NCBI GenBank assembly: GCA_964370405.1
Contig: CAYJJB010000099.1
Location: 1-6,168 of the forward strand
DNA length: 6,168 bases
From: SIG603 sp964370405
GTDB lineage: Bacteria; Bacillota; Clostridia; Oscillospirales; Acutalibacteraceae
Direction of reading: 5' to 3'
Shown here: one piece after another, positions 5,907-6,168 of the stretch
Layout: each line of letters begins with the position of its first letter
Position numbering within the stretch: position 1 is the stretch's first letter
Position numbers and translations under genes: made by a program
Notes under the pieces: model-generated
What the model was told of the DNA's origin: nothing
The model's database searches: none
Seen by the model: only the letters and a program-made list of their open reading frames with translations

Positions 5907-5944
5907 AAAGCCATGTTAATTCTATTTAGAGTTAACATGGCTTT
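5907..5944. terminator. Strong hairpin, probable bidirectional terminator
   Basis: The arms 5907-5923 and 5928-5944 pair over 17 bp (one G-U) around a 4 nt ATTT loop; the outer 13 bp (AAAGCCATGTTAA and complement) are perfect. It starts 21 nt after the EAL stop. The plus-strand tail is weak (CTTTGTG), whereas the minus-strand tail reads CTTTTATTTTTGTC, a proper U-tract. It therefore suits a transcript coming from the right on the minus strand at least as well as the EAL transcript. Confidence 0.8.
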
Positions 5945-5986
5945 GTGAAATTGTTTTAACTGATTTTGGGAATTTAAAAGCACAAC

Positions 5987-5996
5987 CAAAGCCATG
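5987..5996 (+). repeat. Extra copy of the terminator arm (CAAAGCCATG)
   Basis: AAAGCCATG at 5988-5996 repeats the start of the left terminator arm (5907-5915). With the added C at 5987 it can pair over 10 bp with CATGGCTTTG at 5936-5945, competing with the terminator stem. No gene that would be controlled by such a switch is visible. Confidence 0.4.
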
Positions 5997-6082
5997 CCTT
6001 TAAAATTAATATGTATTTTATATTGTGGGTGATAATTTTTTTTCTGAAGCAAGATGAAGATTTAGTGTGCACCGACAAATGT

Positions 6083-6168
6083 TCATTTTGCGAATATCTT
6101 GCACGCTTGTTCGACAGCCCAGATTTGATGTGGTAAGAATAATTTTTCTTTTATTTCATCGATAGTTA
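6083..6168 (-). CDS. Possible 3' end of a minus-strand gene, cut by the window edge
   Basis: A minus-strand frame is open from the window edge to a TGA at 6083-6085, giving 27 residues (it contains KEKLFLPHQIWAVEQACK). I do not recognise it. Support is indirect: the terminator at 5907-5944 has its U-tract on this strand, about 140 nt downstream, which implies a transcript arriving from the right. Twenty-seven open codons in AT-rich DNA are not significant alone. If real, only the C terminus is seen and no function can be given. Confidence 0.3.
   Translation of the reverse strand, partial: TIDEIKEKLFLPHQIWAVEQACKIFAK

Noticed and set aside
6011..6136. A 41-residue plus-strand frame with a hydrophobic start and a CxxxCxxC pattern
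   Set aside because: No ribosome binding site or promoter precedes it, and it lies over the possible minus-strand partial gene. The Cys spacing resembles a radical-SAM motif, but nothing else of that family is present, so it is probably chance.

Overview
This 6.2 kb window is AT-rich DNA from an endospore-forming low-GC Firmicute, most likely a Clostridia-class anaerobe. The main evidence is a clear spo0A gene, since this master sporulation regulator is confined to spore-forming Firmicutes and their close relatives. Strong AGGAGG ribosome binding sites, TTG starts and Firmicute-type housekeeping genes agree with this. I cannot place the genus from the sequence alone.

Layout, left to right. 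Two same-strand genes 12 bp apart form an operon-like pair: a THUMP-domain rRNA methyltransferase (RlmL/YpsC type) and a diacylglycerol-kinase-family lipid kinase. Both appear to start with TTG. Convergent to them, with a 2 bp gap, is dtd (D-aminoacyl-tRNA deacylase) on the minus strand. Divergent from dtd, across an 88 bp gap, is an aldose 1-epimerase of the LacX type. Its 3' end overlaps the 3' end of minus-strand spo0A by 9 bp. A 384 bp intergenic region, the richest regulatory stretch here, separates spo0A from a divergent gene for a c-di-GMP phosphodiesterase with a degenerate GGDEF domain and an intact EAL domain. After that gene comes a strong hairpin with a minus-strand U-tract. At the right edge is a possible 3' end of another minus-strand gene.

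The genes up to the epimerase look like unrelated housekeeping functions. The biology worth attention is the spo0A/EAL locus. The gap holds two plausible sigma-A promoters for spo0A, one good extended -10 promoter for the EAL gene, and a perfect 0A box (TGTCGAA) lying on the predicted start point of the distal spo0A promoter. This suggests autoregulation like that known for B. subtilis spo0A, in a locus where the usual spoIVB neighbour is absent and a c-di-GMP degrading enzyme takes its place. The Spo0A receiver also carries Ser where response regulators have a nearly invariant Lys, so its phosphorylation-dependent switch may be altered. I found no mobile element, CRISPR array, tRNA or rRNA, and no clearly new multi-gene system.
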